Assembly: GCA_026671195.1 (NCBI GenBank)
Contig: JAPOHD010000067.1
Location: 124,001 to 188,000 of the forward strand
Reading direction: 5' to 3'
From: Draconibacterium aestuarii
GTDB taxonomy: Bacteria; Bacteroidota; Bacteroidia; Bacteroidales; Prolixibacteraceae
DNA length: 64,000 nt
Below, piece after piece: positions 63,890 through 64,000 of the stretch; position 1 is the first letter of the stretch; every line of letters starts with the position of its first letter. The translations under genes were made by a program, and so were the position numbers. Below the pieces are notes generated by a model. That model searched no databases, was not told the origin of the DNA, and saw nothing but the letters and a program-made list of their open reading frames with translations.

Positions 63890-64000
63890 TTAAAAATAAC
63901 TTGGGATAGCCACTTTTTTCCATACCATCCATGGAGCAACTCCTTTGTTTATTAATTTTTCCAGATGCCTCTTATCTCGGGCTGTATCCATTGGAATCCA
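63890..64000 (-). CDS. 3' end of a second cytidylyltransferase-like gene (cut by window edge)
   Basis: Only the last 36 codons and the stop are in the window: [16 protein letters not shown], then [15 protein letters not shown]. The MDTxxDKxxLE and PWxVW motifs match the C-terminus of the RfbF-like protein at 59273 (MDTFKDKKTLDDI, PPWEVW). So a second CDP- or NDP-sugar nucleotidyltransferase heads this part of the locus. The stop lies 101 bp before the start of the SDR gene. Confidence 0.8.
   Translation of the reverse strand, partial: WIPMDTARDKRHLEKLINKGVAPWMVWKKVAIPSYF

Noticed and set aside
1-64000. tRNA or rRNA genes
   Set aside because: I found no cloverleaf or conserved rRNA segment in any intergenic region by reading. 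A covariance-model scan (tRNAscan-type) would settle this.

Overview
The window looks like a chromosomal piece from a low-G+C member of the Bacteroidota, most like the marine or anaerobic Marinilabiliales/Prolixibacteraceae. This rests on type IX secretion (T9SS) C-terminal sorting domains on two large secreted proteins, TAnnTTTG-type -7 promoter boxes, the Bacteroidota gene order rpmB-rpmG-DUF4295-ftsY, a Wza/Wzc/Wzi exopolysaccharide set, and GH172 and SIS/FN3K genes typical of the phylum. The genus assignment is inference.

Region 1 (1-12.4 kb, + strand) is a carbohydrate-degradation locus. It has two tandem copies (the first cut by the window edge) and one diverged copy of an unrecognised secreted protein made of a beta-propeller followed by a probable alpha/alpha-toroid domain. 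With them lie a GH28 polygalacturonase-like enzyme, a GH172 (DUF2961) enzyme, two calcineurin-like metallophosphoesterases and an MFS sugar transporter. No SusC/SusD pair is present. Hairpin terminators split the locus into several transcripts.

Region 2 (12.4-14.6 kb) is the oddest stretch. It holds an intergenic run of short perfect hairpins, a small lipoprotein, a 33-bp near-perfect palindrome, and six 18-nt palindromic units spaced exactly 42 nt apart that read as FPxxGK 14-residue repeats on both strands. A G+C-rich gene of DUF6261 type follows 45 nt downstream.

Region 3 (14.7-17.9 kb) has a fourth toroid protein, this time fused to a formylglycine-generating-enzyme-like domain that lacks the catalytic cysteines, and a BNR/sialidase-like protein containing a G9 tract.

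Region 4 (18-28.3 kb) is mostly housekeeping: rpmB, rpmG, a DUF4295 gene, ftsY, a DksA/TraR-type zinc finger, a hybrid sensor kinase, a fructosamine kinase followed by a two-SIS-domain protein (possible Amadori-product salvage), an aminotransferase, a nitroreductase, a duplicated small secreted protein and a small zinc-ribbon protein.

Region 5 (29-34.5 kb) is a 1708-residue T9SS-exported beta-helix/cadherin/LamG protein followed by a lone IS3-OrfA-like helix-turn-helix protein.

Region 6 (34.6-64 kb, all genes on the - strand apart from one doubtful small frame) is a surface polysaccharide (capsule/O-antigen) locus with lower G+C. Read in its transcription direction from the right edge it gives: sugar-nucleotide building (two cytidylyltransferase-type genes, SDR, an L-2-hydroxyglutarate oxidase homologue, two C-methyltransferases, PIG-L deacetylase), a T9SS cargo protein, Wzx flippase, glycosyltransferases, Wzy-type polymerase, Wza, Wzc, a HAD protein, WecG, Wzi, an epimerase, a WecA-type initiating transferase and a FlaA1/WbpM-type dehydratase.
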